This document shows, in pieces, positions 8,242-16,258 of a stretch of DNA of 64,000 nt. This DNA comes from CAVVNN01 sp963838035. GTDB taxonomy: Bacteria; Actinomycetota; Thermoleophilia; Solirubrobacterales; 70-9. The stretch lies in the NCBI GenBank assembly GCA_963838035.1, contig CAWIPM010000003.1, forward strand, positions 1-64,000, written 5' to 3'. Within the stretch, counting starts at the first letter, position 1; the number at the start of each line of letters is the position of its first letter. The position numbers and the translations under genes are program-made. The notes below the pieces were generated by a model. That model had not been told where the DNA came from and ran no database searches. It was given only the letters and a program-made list of their open reading frames with translations.

Positions 8242-9207
8242 GTGAAGCTGGTGTCTCGGAACTCGGTCACGATGGTGCTGCTGGCAGCGCTCGTCTCCCT
8301 GCTGGCGGCCCCGCCGGGCGCCGAGGCCGCCTACCCGGGGCGGCCCGGGGTGATCGTCTTCAGCCTCACCTTCCACCAAGGCAATGAAGGCGGTGCCGGG
8401 GGCACGGAAACCGGCGGGCTCTACGCGCTGCGGCCAGGGAAGGCCGTGGCCCGCCCACTCACGGACAACCCTCGGGACGTCGAGCCAAGCTTCGCCCCAT
8501 CGGGGAAGAAGCTCGTCTTCGTGCGGCGGCACGGGTTGGCCCCAGGGCAGCCGTATGAGACGACGAGTATCTCAACGCTGGACCTGCGCACCGGTGCCGT
8601 CAGGCAACTCACCTCCGGCTACGACGATCTCGATCCCTCGTTCGGGCCGCACGGGATGATCGTCTTCTCGCGCTACGAACCCATCAGCCGCACCACCTAT
8701 CTCGTGCTTCGCACCGCCGACGGCCGGCTGCACCGTCTCACCAACGGCGCTGGCAACGACCAGACCCCCGTCTTCACCCCGAACGGGCGGCGGATCATCT
8801 TCGCGAGCGAGCGCGAAGGGCTTAAAACCACCCTCTTATCGATCCGCCCGAACGGCCGCGGCTTGCATAGGCTCGGCTATCAGATCGCGGCGAGCGCCCT
8901 CGACATCTCGCCGGACGGGCGCCTGCTCGCCTTCACCGGGGTCCGCGAACTGCCTAACGGGCAGCGCTCCTACGGCAGTTGGACCTGGCCGGTGTCCGGT
9001 GGGCCGCTGCGGCCCCTCGCCAGCAGCGGCAGCTACCCCGCTTTCTCCCCCAATGGCCGCAAGATCGTCTACTCCAACAACGCGGGCCTTTGGCTGCGTC
9101 CCGCTCACCGGCACGAGCCGCCCCGGCAGATCTTCGAGGCTGACTACGAATTCGAGAGCGGCAACGGCGCGCTGGCGACCGACCCGACCTGGCAGCCGCT
9201 GCACTGA
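8242..9207 (+). CDS. Secreted TolB-like (PD40/WD40-like) beta-propeller protein
   Basis: Starting at the GTG at 8242 (VKLVSRNSVTMVLLAALVS), the 321-residue protein has a signal peptide ending near PPGAEAA. It is followed by at least five PD40-type repeats: V.PSFAPSGKKLVFVRR, LDPSFGPHGMIVFSRY, DQTPVFTPNGRRIIFASER, LDISPDGRLLAFTG and YPAFSPNGRKIVYSNN. These form a TolB C-terminal-type propeller. No TolB N-terminal domain or Tol-Pal partners are nearby, so a generic extracytoplasmic scaffold or binding role is likely. A longer frame from 8143 overlaps the opposite-strand gene. The GAGGGTGAGG just upstream of 8242 may serve as ribosome binding site. Confidence 0.75.
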   Translation: MKLVSRNSVTMVLLAALVSLLAAPPGAEAAYPGRPGVIVFSLTFHQGNEGGAGGTETGGLYALRPGKAVARPLTDNPRDVEPSFAPSGKKLVFVRRHGLAPGQPYETTSISTLDLRTGAVRQLTSGYDDLDPSFGPHGMIVFSRYEPISRTTYLVLRTADGRLHRLTNGAGNDQTPVFTPNGRRIIFASEREGLKTTLLSIRPNGRGLHRLGYQIAASALDISPDGRLLAFTGVRELPNGQRSYGSWTWPVSGGPLRPLASSGSYPAFSPNGRKIVYSNNAGLWLRPAHRHEPPRQIFEADYEFESGNGALATDPTWQPLH

Positions 9208-9421
9208 GTCGACACCGGGCCCTCAAGACGCGCCGCGACCCCGCTCCACGCAGAGCCGCGTCCGCTCAGAACCCAACGCACGATAACCATGCATTACGGA
9301 TACTTCTCCGAGGCCACGGGAGGCCCTTCCTTGGATTCTCGGGGCTTCTGAATATTGAAGTAGCTGATCTGGCCCAAGAACTCAGAGAGACGTTGGAGTC
9401 TCGGGTTAGGCTGGGCCGTGG

Positions 9422-9958
9422 ATGAGCGACTCTTTTGAACTGGACACGTGGAGCCTCCGCTCCTTTCTGGAATCCCTGGCCCTAGAAGACAGTCCGGCTC
9501 TGTCGGCCCGAGCATTCATCGCCGCCTGGTCAGACGACGACACCTTCCTGCAGGCGATTCCGACCGTCTTGCTGGCCCAGCTGACCTATCTCCTCGGGAT
9601 CTCGCCGCAGGTCACCCGGCTTCCGGTCATCCTCCTGCTCGCGATCATCGCCCCGCTCGCGGTCGCAGGCCTGCGCCTTACCCACGCCTCACCCAAAGGT
9701 CTCGCGCTCGCCAACGCTCTGGTCACAATCCTTGGCGTCGCATCGGTCCTATTGATCCTCTACCGGATCATCTACCCGCCGGCCTTCTACGTCGAAACGA
9801 CGATCACCTCTGAAGGGGCGGTCCAGCCCCCGATCTTCCTGGCTCTGCTTTCCGCAGCGGGGATCGCCCTCGGGAGGCTTTCTGGCGTCGCGAGAAGGAA
9901 GCATCTTCCCCCCGGCCTGCGGGGGGGTTGTCATAGGGAGCAAGCGCGCATCGCGTAG
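9422..9958 (+). CDS. Small multi-pass membrane protein, unknown function
   Basis: The 178-residue product starts MSDSFELDTWSLRSFLESLA, giving a soluble N-terminus of about 50 residues. Three or four hydrophobic segments follow: LAQLTYLLGISP, LPVILLLAIIAPLAVAGL, ALVTILGVASVLLILYRII and PPIFLALLSAAGIALG. The C-terminus is basic. I do not recognise a family. It stands alone, with 214 bp of empty sequence upstream, and is followed by a hairpin repeat at 10,041. Confidence 0.6.
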   Translation: MSDSFELDTWSLRSFLESLALEDSPALSARAFIAAWSDDDTFLQAIPTVLLAQLTYLLGISPQVTRLPVILLLAIIAPLAVAGLRLTHASPKGLALANALVTILGVASVLLILYRIIYPPAFYVETTITSEGAVQPPIFLALLSAAGIALGRLSGVARRKHLPPGLRGGCHREQARIA

Positions 9959-10384
9959 TCAGATCTTCCCCACGAGTCGTGGTATTGCGCTGACGGGCTT
10001 TCGTATTCGGGTGGGAGGGGAAGTGCGGTGCCGGCCCGCCCGGGCTCCTGCTTCTCGTCCTTTGCGGGAGCGAGACCTGCGTACGTCAACGCGTTCGCAA
10101 ATCGCGCGAAGCGCAAGCGGCGCGCTACGAGGTTGGGGAACAAGCTCGAACGAACCGGCTCCAGGTTGGTTTCCACTAACGACCTGCACGAAACTACGGA
10201 GTGACTCTGCTGCATCCTTCGGAGGCGGCCTTGACACCTGACAGTTAGCATCGTTAGAAGGCCATGGTTAGAAGGCGGAATGCAGCGACCCAGCCCAGCC
10301 GGAAGATAGCCGTAGCTCTCGTTGCCTGGATGGGCATCTCGCGGCAATGTCGGCTGGGGACGAACAACAAATGGAGGTGCTCCC
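9959..10384. other. Non-coding region with hairpin repeat copy 3 and the 5' region of the collagen-like gene
   Basis: No gene is supported. It contains the repeat at 10,041-10,101. A purine-rich ribosome binding site (AAATGGAGGTG) sits just before the ATG at 10,385. Confidence 0.4.
10041..10101 (-). repeat. Island hairpin repeat, copy 3 (degenerate)
   Basis: On the minus strand: TTTGCGAACGCG, spacer, TCTCGCTCCCGCAAAGGACG, then AGAAGCAGGAGCCC. It follows the plus-strand membrane protein gene by about 80 bp, in the opposite orientation to it. Confidence 0.45.
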
Positions 10385-11044
10385 ATGCGGAGACTCGCTA
10401 ACCACCGACCGTCGCCAGCACTGCTGATCGCTCTGCTCGCGTTGTTCGTAGCTTTGGGAGGGACGGTTTATGCCGCCACCAAGCTCCCGAAGAACAGTGT
10501 GGGCACGAAGCAAATCAAGAACAAGGCCGTCACCCGGCCGAAGCTTGACCCGGGTCTCCTGTCCTCGCTCGAGGGCAAGGCCGGCACGCCCGGCACGCCC
10601 GGCACGAACGGCACGAACGGCACGACCGGCACGAACGGCGTCGCGGTGATCCAGCGGACGACCGGCTCGGGTACTCCGGGCGACCAGGGCGGAGACAGCT
10701 CAAACATCACGCTCTCGAACGCCAGCTTCACCAATCCAGCGGCCAACACCGACAACCTGTTCTTCGCTAAGGCCACATTCACTCCCCCGGCGACGTGCAC
10801 GACTGGCGACAGCCCTTTCATCGGCTTCGGCGGGCAAATCGACTCCACCCAAAATTTCGGCGGCGGCGGCGGTCCGTTCACACCAGGTTCTGCAGCCCAA
10901 ACCGTTGATCTCGGCGTCGGGAGCGTCACCGCGCCTGGCGTGGGCCCGCATACCTTGACCCTGGCCTTCGAAACCAACTGCACGGGAGGCGGGCAGACCG
11001 GCACCATCACCAACGTCGAGATTGACACGGCAGCCGTGGGTTAG
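10385..11044 (+). CDS. Secreted protein with Thermoleophilia-type N-terminus and short collagen-like linker
   Basis: The start at 10,385 is preceded by a strong GGAGGTG. The 219-residue product has a signal/anchor (RPSPALLIALLALFVALGG, residues 9-27). This is followed by TVYAATKLPKNSVGTKQIKN, a segment seen in many secreted proteins of Thermoleophilia. A Gly-X-Thr/Asn run (GTPGTPGTNGTNGTTGTNG) resembles a short collagen-type linker. The C-terminal 120 residues form an all-beta-looking domain with two cysteines (ATCTTGDS, FETNCTGGG). The function is unknown, and a surface-exposed role is inferred. It stands alone in the island. Confidence 0.75.
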   Translation: MRRLANHRPSPALLIALLALFVALGGTVYAATKLPKNSVGTKQIKNKAVTRPKLDPGLLSSLEGKAGTPGTPGTNGTNGTTGTNGVAVIQRTTGSGTPGDQGGDSSNITLSNASFTNPAANTDNLFFAKATFTPPATCTTGDSPFIGFGGQIDSTQNFGGGGGPFTPGSAAQTVDLGVGSVTAPGVGPHTLTLAFETNCTGGGQTGTITNVEIDTAAVG

Positions 11045-11400
11045 GCGAGCGATGCCTATCCGCTCCCTGCAGTGTGAACCCGGATCGTGGCACGAAACAG
11101 CAGTGGCGCCTGGGTTCCGGGGCCGTGTTGGTGTCCGCCTGAGCAGGGATTCTGTGGTTGCGAGCGCGTCGATGGCGGGGCGGGCCACGGTGCCTTGGTC
11201 GAAGAGCAGCGGCGAGCAGACGATAGCTTCCCACGGAAGGCAATAAGCGGCTCTCGGGCCGGCGAAGGTCAGGGCACATTCCCAAACACTCGCCTGGGCT
11301 AGCGGCCTCCCGCCGCTCTCGCTTTTCGTCCGAAGCGAGAGCGAAAACCGTCCGCCGATGGCGCTCGCAACTCGAGCAAGGCGGCACTGCTGGTCTGGCG
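11045..11400. other. Non-coding region with hairpin repeat copy 4
   Basis: No gene is supported. It is largely occupied by the best-formed copy of the island repeat (11,227-11,371). Confidence 0.5.
11227..11371 (-). repeat. Island hairpin repeat, copy 4 (long form)
   Basis: The minus strand reads GTTGCGAGCGCC, a spacer, then CGCTCTCGCTT-CGGACGAA-AAGCGAGAGCG, a perfect 11-bp inverted repeat. Next come GCGGGAGGCCGCTAGCCCAG, GGGAATGTGCCC and TGCCTTCCGTGGGAAGC. About 108 bp align with copy 6 at 14,011-14,122 with roughly 85% identity by eye, including the 17-bp tail. Confidence 0.7.
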
Positions 11401-11844
11401 GTGAGTAGTCTTGCCCGCGTGGCCGAGGTGCCCAGACCCATTACGGGCCGTTGCCTGTGCGGTGGCGTGACGTACAGCGTCGACGCCGAGCCAGTCTGGC
11501 AGGGGGTTTGCTACTGCTCGAACTGCCAGCGTCAGACCGCTTCGGCCTTCTCCCCGATCGTAGGCGTGCCGAGTAAGGCGCTCACGGTAGAGGGCACCAC
11601 GCTCGCCTCGTTCAAGACCGCCAGCGAGGGCTACCAGAGCACAACGGAGCGGCGGTTCTGCTCGGCTTGCGGGTCGCCGATATTCAGCACGATCGAGTCG
11701 ATGCCGAAAGTGGCCTTCCTGAAGGCGGGGACGATCGACGATACGTCTTGGTTCGAGCCGACAGCGGAGATCTGGACGCTCTCGGCGCAGCCGTGGGCGC
11801 CACATCTTGAGAACGCCACACGGTATGAACGCATCCCGGAATAG
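11401..11844 (+). CDS. GFA-family (glutathione-dependent formaldehyde-activating-like) zinc protein
   Basis: The 147-residue product carries the cysteine pattern of the GFA/CENP-V fold: GRCLCGGVTY (about 18-27), CYCSNCQRQTASAF (about 38-51) and RFCSACGSPI (about 86-95). The family binds zinc and is named after S-(hydroxymethyl)glutathione formation, although most members have no proven reaction. The start is GTG at 11,401; GTG at 11,419 is an alternative. The gene is intact although it lies in the decayed island. An IS1182-like element lies directly downstream, inserted between it and the next hairpin repeat. Confidence 0.85.
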   Translation: MSSLARVAEVPRPITGRCLCGGVTYSVDAEPVWQGVCYCSNCQRQTASAFSPIVGVPSKALTVEGTTLASFKTASEGYQSTTERRFCSACGSPIFSTIESMPKVAFLKAGTIDDTSWFEPTAEIWTLSAQPWAPHLENATRYERIPE

Positions 11845-11882
11845 CTGACGGCCGTTCGGTCGCTGCGCTTCCGCTTTCGCGT

Positions 11883-13427
11883 GAGGGTGTCGCACAAATC
11901 CCCCGCTTTTCGGTCCGTCCACGCCGAGAAAATGGGTCATGCCTCAGAACTTCCTCAGCTGTGACCGTGACCAACCGATGCTGTTGCCGCCGGACCTCCG
12001 GGATTGGCTCGACGAGGACCACCTCGCCTGGTTTGTGATCGATGCGGTGGCGGAGTTGGACCTGGAGCCGTTCTACGTCTCCTATCGAGCCGACGGCCAC
12101 GGCCGCGCCGCCCACGATCCGAAGATGATGGTGACACTGTTTGCCTACGCCTACGCGGTCGGCGAGCGCTCATCACGCGGAATCGAGCGCCGCTGCCGAG
12201 AGGACATCGCCTTCCGGGTGATCTGCGCAAACCAGGCCCCCGACCACGCGACGATCGCTCGCTTTCGCGTTCGCCATGAAGAGGCCCTGGCCGACCTGTT
12301 CGGACAGGTGCTGGGGCTCTGCGGCAAGGCCGGGATCGTCGACGTCGGTGTGATCGCGGTCGACGGCACCAAGCTCGCCGCCGCGGCTTCAGACGGGGCG
12401 ATCCGCACCTATGAGCAGATCGCCGCCGAGATCCTCGCCGAGGCCGGCCGCATCGACGCCGCCGAGGACGAGGTCCACGGCGAGGCCCGAGGCGACGAGC
12501 TCCCGGAGGCGCTTCGCACCGCGGGCGGGCGCCGCGCCTGGCTTCGCGAGGCCAAAGAGCAGCTCGAGCGCGAGCGGGCCGAGCGCCCCGAGCCGGTGCC
12601 GCGCGATCGCTCCGAACGCCTTGAGACCTGCCGGCGGCGCTTGGTCGAGGACTGGCGGGCCGAGCATCGGGCAAACCAGGCATATGAGACCTATCGCGCC
12701 CGGGGAGTGATGAGCGACGGGCGCCGCTTCGGTGCCCCGCCGAAGCCCTACTCGCCGCCCGAGGTCCCCGATGGCAAGCTCAACACCACCGATCCCGACG
12801 CAAAGCGAATGAAGTTCGGCCGCAACTTCATCCCCGCCTACAACGCCCAGGCGGTCACCACCGAGGACCAGATCATCGTCGCTGCCGAGGTCGTGACCGA
12901 AGGCGGCGACTTCCGACAGCTCGACCCGATGATCACAGCCGCGGAGCGCGAACTGGAGAGCGCCGGTGTTGACGCCAGCCCAGGAGTGGTGTTGGCCGAC
13001 GCCGGCTATTGGTCAAACGATCACATCGACTTGCTGCGCGAGCGCGGGATCACCCCGCTCGTCGCCGCCGACACCACCCGAAACCGGCCGCGCAAGACCA
13101 GGCTGGGCGGGCCCTATGACTTCATGCGCAGGGTGATGGCCACCGAGACCGGTGCCGAGCTATACGCCAAACGACAATGCATGGTCGAGCCCGTCTTTGC
13201 CCAGATCAAGGCGAACCGTCGGATCGAGCGCTTCAAACGAAGAGGCCGGGCTGCCGCCCGCTCGGAATGGCGCCTGATTGCGGCCACCCACAACCTGCTG
13301 AAGCTCCACCGGCACACTCTGGCAGCCGCAGCTGCCTGAGCTGGGGGCCGCGAGTCCCTGCCGTTTTCCGATCGGCTCGGGTTTCACCGTTTGGAGCGCG
13401 CGCTCGGCGCCTTTACGCGACAGCCTC
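11883..13427 (+). mobile_element. IS1182-like insertion sequence (boundaries tentative)
   Basis: The single transposase gene is bracketed by an imperfect inverted repeat: GAGGGTGTCGCACAAA at 11,883-11,898, against GAGGCTGTCGCGTAAA as the reverse complement of 13,412-13,427 (12 of 16 positions). No convincing target duplication is visible, so the exact ends are uncertain. The element separates the GFA gene from hairpin repeat copy 5. Confidence 0.55.
11939..13339 (+). CDS. IS1182-family DDE transposase
   Basis: The 466-residue product has the DUF772-type N-terminus (DLRDWLDEDHLAWFVIDAV, AHDPKMMVTLFAYAYAVG, SSRGIERRCREDIAFRVI), a central charged coiled-coil insertion (about 155-255) and a C-terminal DDE core. 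The likely catalytic Asp residues are in VIAVDGTKLAAAAS and VVLADAGYWS, and the Glu is in CMVEPVFAQIKANRRIERFK. This is the layout of IS1182/IS5-group transposases. The frame is intact over the full expected length, so the element may still be functional. The ATG at 11,939 is the only good start. Confidence 0.9.
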   Translation: MPQNFLSCDRDQPMLLPPDLRDWLDEDHLAWFVIDAVAELDLEPFYVSYRADGHGRAAHDPKMMVTLFAYAYAVGERSSRGIERRCREDIAFRVICANQAPDHATIARFRVRHEEALADLFGQVLGLCGKAGIVDVGVIAVDGTKLAAAASDGAIRTYEQIAAEILAEAGRIDAAEDEVHGEARGDELPEALRTAGGRRAWLREAKEQLERERAERPEPVPRDRSERLETCRRRLVEDWRAEHRANQAYETYRARGVMSDGRRFGAPPKPYSPPEVPDGKLNTTDPDAKRMKFGRNFIPAYNAQAVTTEDQIIVAAEVVTEGGDFRQLDPMITAAERELESAGVDASPGVVLADAGYWSNDHIDLLRERGITPLVAADTTRNRPRKTRLGGPYDFMRRVMATETGAELYAKRQCMVEPVFAQIKANRRIERFKRRGRAAARSEWRLIAATHNLLKLHRHTLAAAAA

Positions 13428-13432
13428 GCGTC

Positions 13433-13564
13433 GTTGCGAGCGTCCACCCGGGATCGCCGACGCTTCCGCAAGGGACGAAAAGCGATAGTGCCGGGAGGCC
13501 GCCATCTCAGGCGAGGGTTGGGGAATGTTCCCCAGCCGGCTAGGCACCTAAGAGTCGCCTGAGG
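13433..13564 (+). repeat. Island hairpin repeat, copy 5 (long form)
   Basis: It reads GTTGCGAGCGTCC, spacer, CTTCCGCAAGGGACGAAAAG, then GGGAGGCCGCC. A 9-bp inverted repeat (CTCAGGCGA at about 13,506 and TCGCCTGAG at about 13,555) encloses the palindrome GGGGAATGTTCCCC. Copies 4 and 6 share the GGGAGGCCGC...CAGGCGAG...GGGAATGT order. It lies immediately right of the IS; without the IS it would be about 40 bp past the GFA gene stop. Confidence 0.65.
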
Positions 13565-13592
13565 TCAGGCCGTGGGGGAATATGCTCAGGTG

Positions 13593-13973
13593 ATGAAGTT
13601 GGCGACCATCCACTTCGACGGCGGCGGGCAGAGTCCCGGCCCGGTAACGGCTGCCTGCACTGTCGAGTTGAGTGACGGCTCCTTCGACCAGGCCGTCAAG
13701 CGTTTCGACCAGGGGACCCACAACACCGCTGAGTGGCAGGCGCTGATACTCGGCCTGCGCCTGGCGCTCAAGCACGGCGAGCGGCATGTGGTGGTCAAGG
13801 GCGACTCGATGCTCGTGGTGAGCCAAGTCAACCGCGAGTGGAAGACGAAGAATCCGGCGCTGCGGCCTCTGCGGACGCAGGCAGAGGAGCTGTTGGCCCT
13901 GTTCGAGAGCTGGCGCGTCAAGTGGATTCCGCGAGAGGAGAATCGGCGCGTCGACAAACTGGGGCGGGCCTAA
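13593..13973 (+). CDS. Ribonuclease HI-like protein
   Basis: From the ATG at 13,593 the 126-residue product starts MKLATIHFDGGGQSPGPVTA. It keeps the RNase H acidic residues in order: Asp in HFDGGG (about 9), Glu in HNTAEWQALILGL (about 47), Asp in VVKGDSMLVVSQV (about 74) and Asp near the C-terminus (RVDKLGRA). It belongs to the short RnhA/RVT_3-like branch that hydrolyses RNA in RNA-DNA hybrids. An upstream extension to 13,572 lacks similarity. It stands alone in the island between two hairpin repeats. Whether it supports the mobile element or was simply captured cannot be told. Confidence 0.85.
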   Translation: MKLATIHFDGGGQSPGPVTAACTVELSDGSFDQAVKRFDQGTHNTAEWQALILGLRLALKHGERHVVVKGDSMLVVSQVNREWKTKNPALRPLRTQAEELLALFESWRVKWIPREENRRVDKLGRA

Positions 13974-14010
13974 GGAGTCTCGGACCCGTGTGTCCACTGG
14001 CGGCCCACTA

Positions 14011-14122
14011 GCGCTTTGGACGAAAAGCGAGAGCGGCGGGAGGCCGCTGGCTCAGGCGAGAGTTCGGGAATGTCCCCTGCCGTTCGCTGGCCTAAGAGAC
14101 GCTACTGCCTTCCGTGGGAAGC
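14011..14122 (+). repeat. Island hairpin repeat, copy 6 (long form)
   Basis: It reads GCGCTTTGGACGAAAAGCG, AGAGCGGCGGGAGGCCGCTG, GCTCAGGCGAG, GGGAATGTCCCC and TGCCTTCCGTGGGAAGC. It aligns with copy 4 over about 108 bp. It starts about 40 bp past the RNase H-like stop codon. Confidence 0.7.
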
Positions 14123-14130
14123 ATCACCTG

Positions 14131-14170
14131 CCTGCGCCTGCTCCTCGTCCGGAGCAAGAGCGTCAGCAAC
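14131..14170 (-). repeat. Island hairpin repeat, copy 7 (degenerate core)
   Basis: On the minus strand: GACGCTCTTGCTCCGGACG, AGGAGCAGGCGCAGG. Only the core is present. It lies about 185 bp past the 3' end of the minus-strand GH114 gene, in the same orientation. Confidence 0.4.
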
Positions 14171-14354
14171 ATCCACGTACGCGATCGCATCACGCGCATG
14201 CAGAAGCGCCGCGGCGGCGAGGCCACCTTGTCCGGAAGAGTTACCGAAGTCAGGCCAGGTCGCTGGCAGGCCGAAGATTACAGTTGGACGACACGACAAT
14301 CCGCGGTGAGCGATTCTTCAGCGCACGCATGGGTGCCAGGGCTGCGCGAAGAGG

Positions 14355-15143
14355 TCATAAGACTTGTGAATTGCGCTGAAGTTCGATCGCCCGCGCGGTC
14401 TTGCAGTATTGCTTCGGCTCCTGTTCGTACTCGGCCTCGAAGACCGCTTTGCCGGCGCGGATGAAGGTGTTCTTGTAATAGCCGCATTCGTGGTATTGGA
14501 AGCACTGCTCGACGATCGCGAAGTCGAAGATATGGATCAGTTCTGCGGCCTGGCGGCCGTCGTTCTTCAGCGCCACCGCCATCCCACGCGCGTGGACCTG
14601 GCGGGCGACCCAGCGGTTGAAGCGAAGCTGGTCGGCCTTGGTGATCTTGAAGCCGGTGCGGTTTTCTTGTTCCCAGCCCGCGAGGTTGTCGGGCTCGACC
14701 GCGTCAAAACCCTTGCGCGCGCACATGTTGAAGCGCTGCTTCAGCGGCTTCTCAAAGAGATGGAAGCGGGCGATGTTGAGCCAGCGCTCGTCGGGGAAGC
14801 CGGAGTAGCGGCGCCCGATCACCGAGCGCGGGAACTCCGCCTTATCGGGACGGTAGGACTCCCAGCTGCCGACGTCGAGGTAGCAGATCACCTTGCGGCC
14901 CTGGCGATGGAGTCGGCGCACCGTGCTGGCCGAAGTTTCGAAGCCGTCGACGTCGTAGACGGAGGCGGGGACGCTCGTATCGATCTTCCCCTGCAGCTGC
15001 CACTGCCAGGGGGCGGTGGTGGGACGCGGCGACCAGCGCACCGACGAAGCGCCGGCGGTCGTGGTGCCCAGAATCGCCAGCAACCCCAACGTCCCAACAA
15101 GAAGCGCGATCGGTGCGGAAGCTCTGTTCGGCGTCGATCCCAT
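14355..15143 (-). CDS. GH114-family secreted glycoside hydrolase (endo-alpha-1,4-polygalactosaminidase-like)
   Basis: The 262-residue protein has a signal peptide (IALLVGTLGLLAILGTTTAG, about 12-31) and a TIM-barrel-like GH114 region. Landmarks are WQWQLQGKIDTSVPASVYDV, GRKVICYLDVGSWESYRPD, ERWLNIARF, GFDAVEPDNLAGW and MAVALKNDGRQAAEL. The acidic residues in YDVD, YLDVGSWE and DAVEPDN are the likely active-site positions. Family members cut alpha-1,4-linked galactosamine polymers or related exopolysaccharides. The protein is full length. It stands alone on the minus strand of the island, and its product would act outside the cell near the surface proteins encoded next door. Confidence 0.85.
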   Translation of the reverse strand: MGSTPNRASAPIALLVGTLGLLAILGTTTAGASSVRWSPRPTTAPWQWQLQGKIDTSVPASVYDVDGFETSASTVRRLHRQGRKVICYLDVGSWESYRPDKAEFPRSVIGRRYSGFPDERWLNIARFHLFEKPLKQRFNMCARKGFDAVEPDNLAGWEQENRTGFKITKADQLRFNRWVARQVHARGMAVALKNDGRQAAELIHIFDFAIVEQCFQYHECGYYKNTFIRAGKAVFEAEYEQEPKQYCKTARAIELQRNSQVL

Positions 15144-15748
15144 CTCTCCACAAACCCGCCGATTCGGGGTTTGCTGCGGCTGAGCAGCTCGGCGTGCTGC
15201 TCGCCAGTCAAAGCGCCAACCCGAATGACGTGATCATGGCCGCGTTCGACCTCGATTGATTGCGCCCGCTTAGCGCGATTTGCAGCAATGTCCGCAACGC
15301 TCAGCGAACTTCTGCTCTCGCATGACGGAGCGGAAGCGCCATCCGGGCGCTCCAGCTCCCGCTCGGTCGGCTGGCCAGAGCCGCGGAACGGCTGCCCGGC
15401 ATCGGCGCTCGTCTTCCATGGACGGACGAAATGATCTCCTCGGTCTCGATGCCCTGCAGGCGCGATCCATCGGCTCATGAGCAGAGCATGGGATTGCACG
15501 CGAGCCCGGCTCGAGTCCGAGTGGACGGGGCGTCACTTCGGCCCTCAGTAAAAGATCCGCCGCGACTGCGCGTGCGCATCCGCTGAACACCTCGGTTGGG
15601 AACCAACTGCCCGGCGCCTTGTACGGATTGAACAAACGCGCCATTAGCCGTTCTCCGTCCAAAATTCAAGTGACGACGGCGCTTCTGTCGAATAGTTGTC
15701 CGGGCAGCCTCGGGCGCTGTTCAGATTCCAACCCGACAGGAGAAACCA
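15144..15748. other. 605-bp non-coding region upstream of the AYF-signal operon
   Basis: No supported gene is present; minus-strand frames of 60-130 residues lack family resemblance and good ribosome binding sites. It must hold promoters for the GH114 gene (left end) and the plus-strand surface operon (right end). A ribosome binding site (GACAGGAGAAACCA) precedes 15,749. Confidence 0.45.
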
Positions 15749-16219
15749 ATGGATTGGTTGCACAAGCGGCCGTTCAAGACCGCAGTTGTCGCCTTCGCCC
15801 TGCTGGCGATGGCCGGTGCGGCTTTGGCCTATTTCACCTCGACCGGCTCAGGCACCGGGACGGCGACCGTCGGTTCGAGCTCGGCCATCACCCTTCACGG
15901 CAGCATCGCGTCGAGCCTCTACCCGGGCTCATCCAGCACCGTGACCTTCACCGTCGACAACCCGTCCGCGGGAAGCGAGCGCGTGGGCACGATCAGCCTC
16001 TCGAGCATCAGCGTGGACGCCGGCCATTCCGGGTGCAGCACGGTGATCAGCGGCGGCAATCCTGACTTCACGATGGCGCCCGTCACCGTGAATCAGAATT
16101 TCTCGCCCGGCAACGGCCAGGCTGTGACGCCGACTGGCACGCTGACGATGAACGACACAGGGGTAAACCAGGACGCCTGCCAAGGCGCCACGCTGACGCT
16201 GCATCTGAGCAGCAACTGA
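15749..16219 (+). CDS. Secreted protein with TasA/camelysin-like AYF signal and NQDACQG domain
   Basis: The 156-residue product starts MDWLHKRPFKTAVVAFALLA and continues MAGAALAYFTSTGSGTGTA. A hydrophobic signal ending in Ala-x-Ala-Tyr-Phe followed by Ser/Thr/Gly is typical of SipW-cognate (TasA, camelysin) precursors. The mature part is all-beta in appearance, with the pattern LYPG...TVTFTVDNP...GCST...VNQNFSPG...VNQDACQGATLTLHL. Two cysteines (GC and ACQG) could form a disulfide. The next gene's product repeats this domain. It is the first gene of a three-gene operon, with a strong AGGAG site. A fibre or surface-layer role is inferred from the signal type only; no SipW gene is in the window. 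Confidence 0.7.
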   Translation: MDWLHKRPFKTAVVAFALLAMAGAALAYFTSTGSGTGTATVGSSSAITLHGSIASSLYPGSSSTVTFTVDNPSAGSERVGTISLSSISVDAGHSGCSTVISGGNPDFTMAPVTVNQNFSPGNGQAVTPTGTLTMNDTGVNQDACQGATLTLHLSSN

Positions 16220-16258
16220 CCCCGAGAGAGCAGACGGCGCAGCCGAAGGCCGAAGGCG

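Larger units (their letters stand above)
13974..14354. other. Non-coding region with two convergent hairpin repeats (copies 6 and 7)
   Basis: It lies between the convergent RNase H-like and GH114 genes. Two repeat copies meet tail to tail at about 14,122-14,131, each oriented like the gene it follows. The rest has no supported gene. Confidence 0.5.

Noticed and set aside
14888..15662. Minus-strand frames upstream of GH114
   Set aside because: No family resemblance, poor starts and overlap with each other; not supported as genes.
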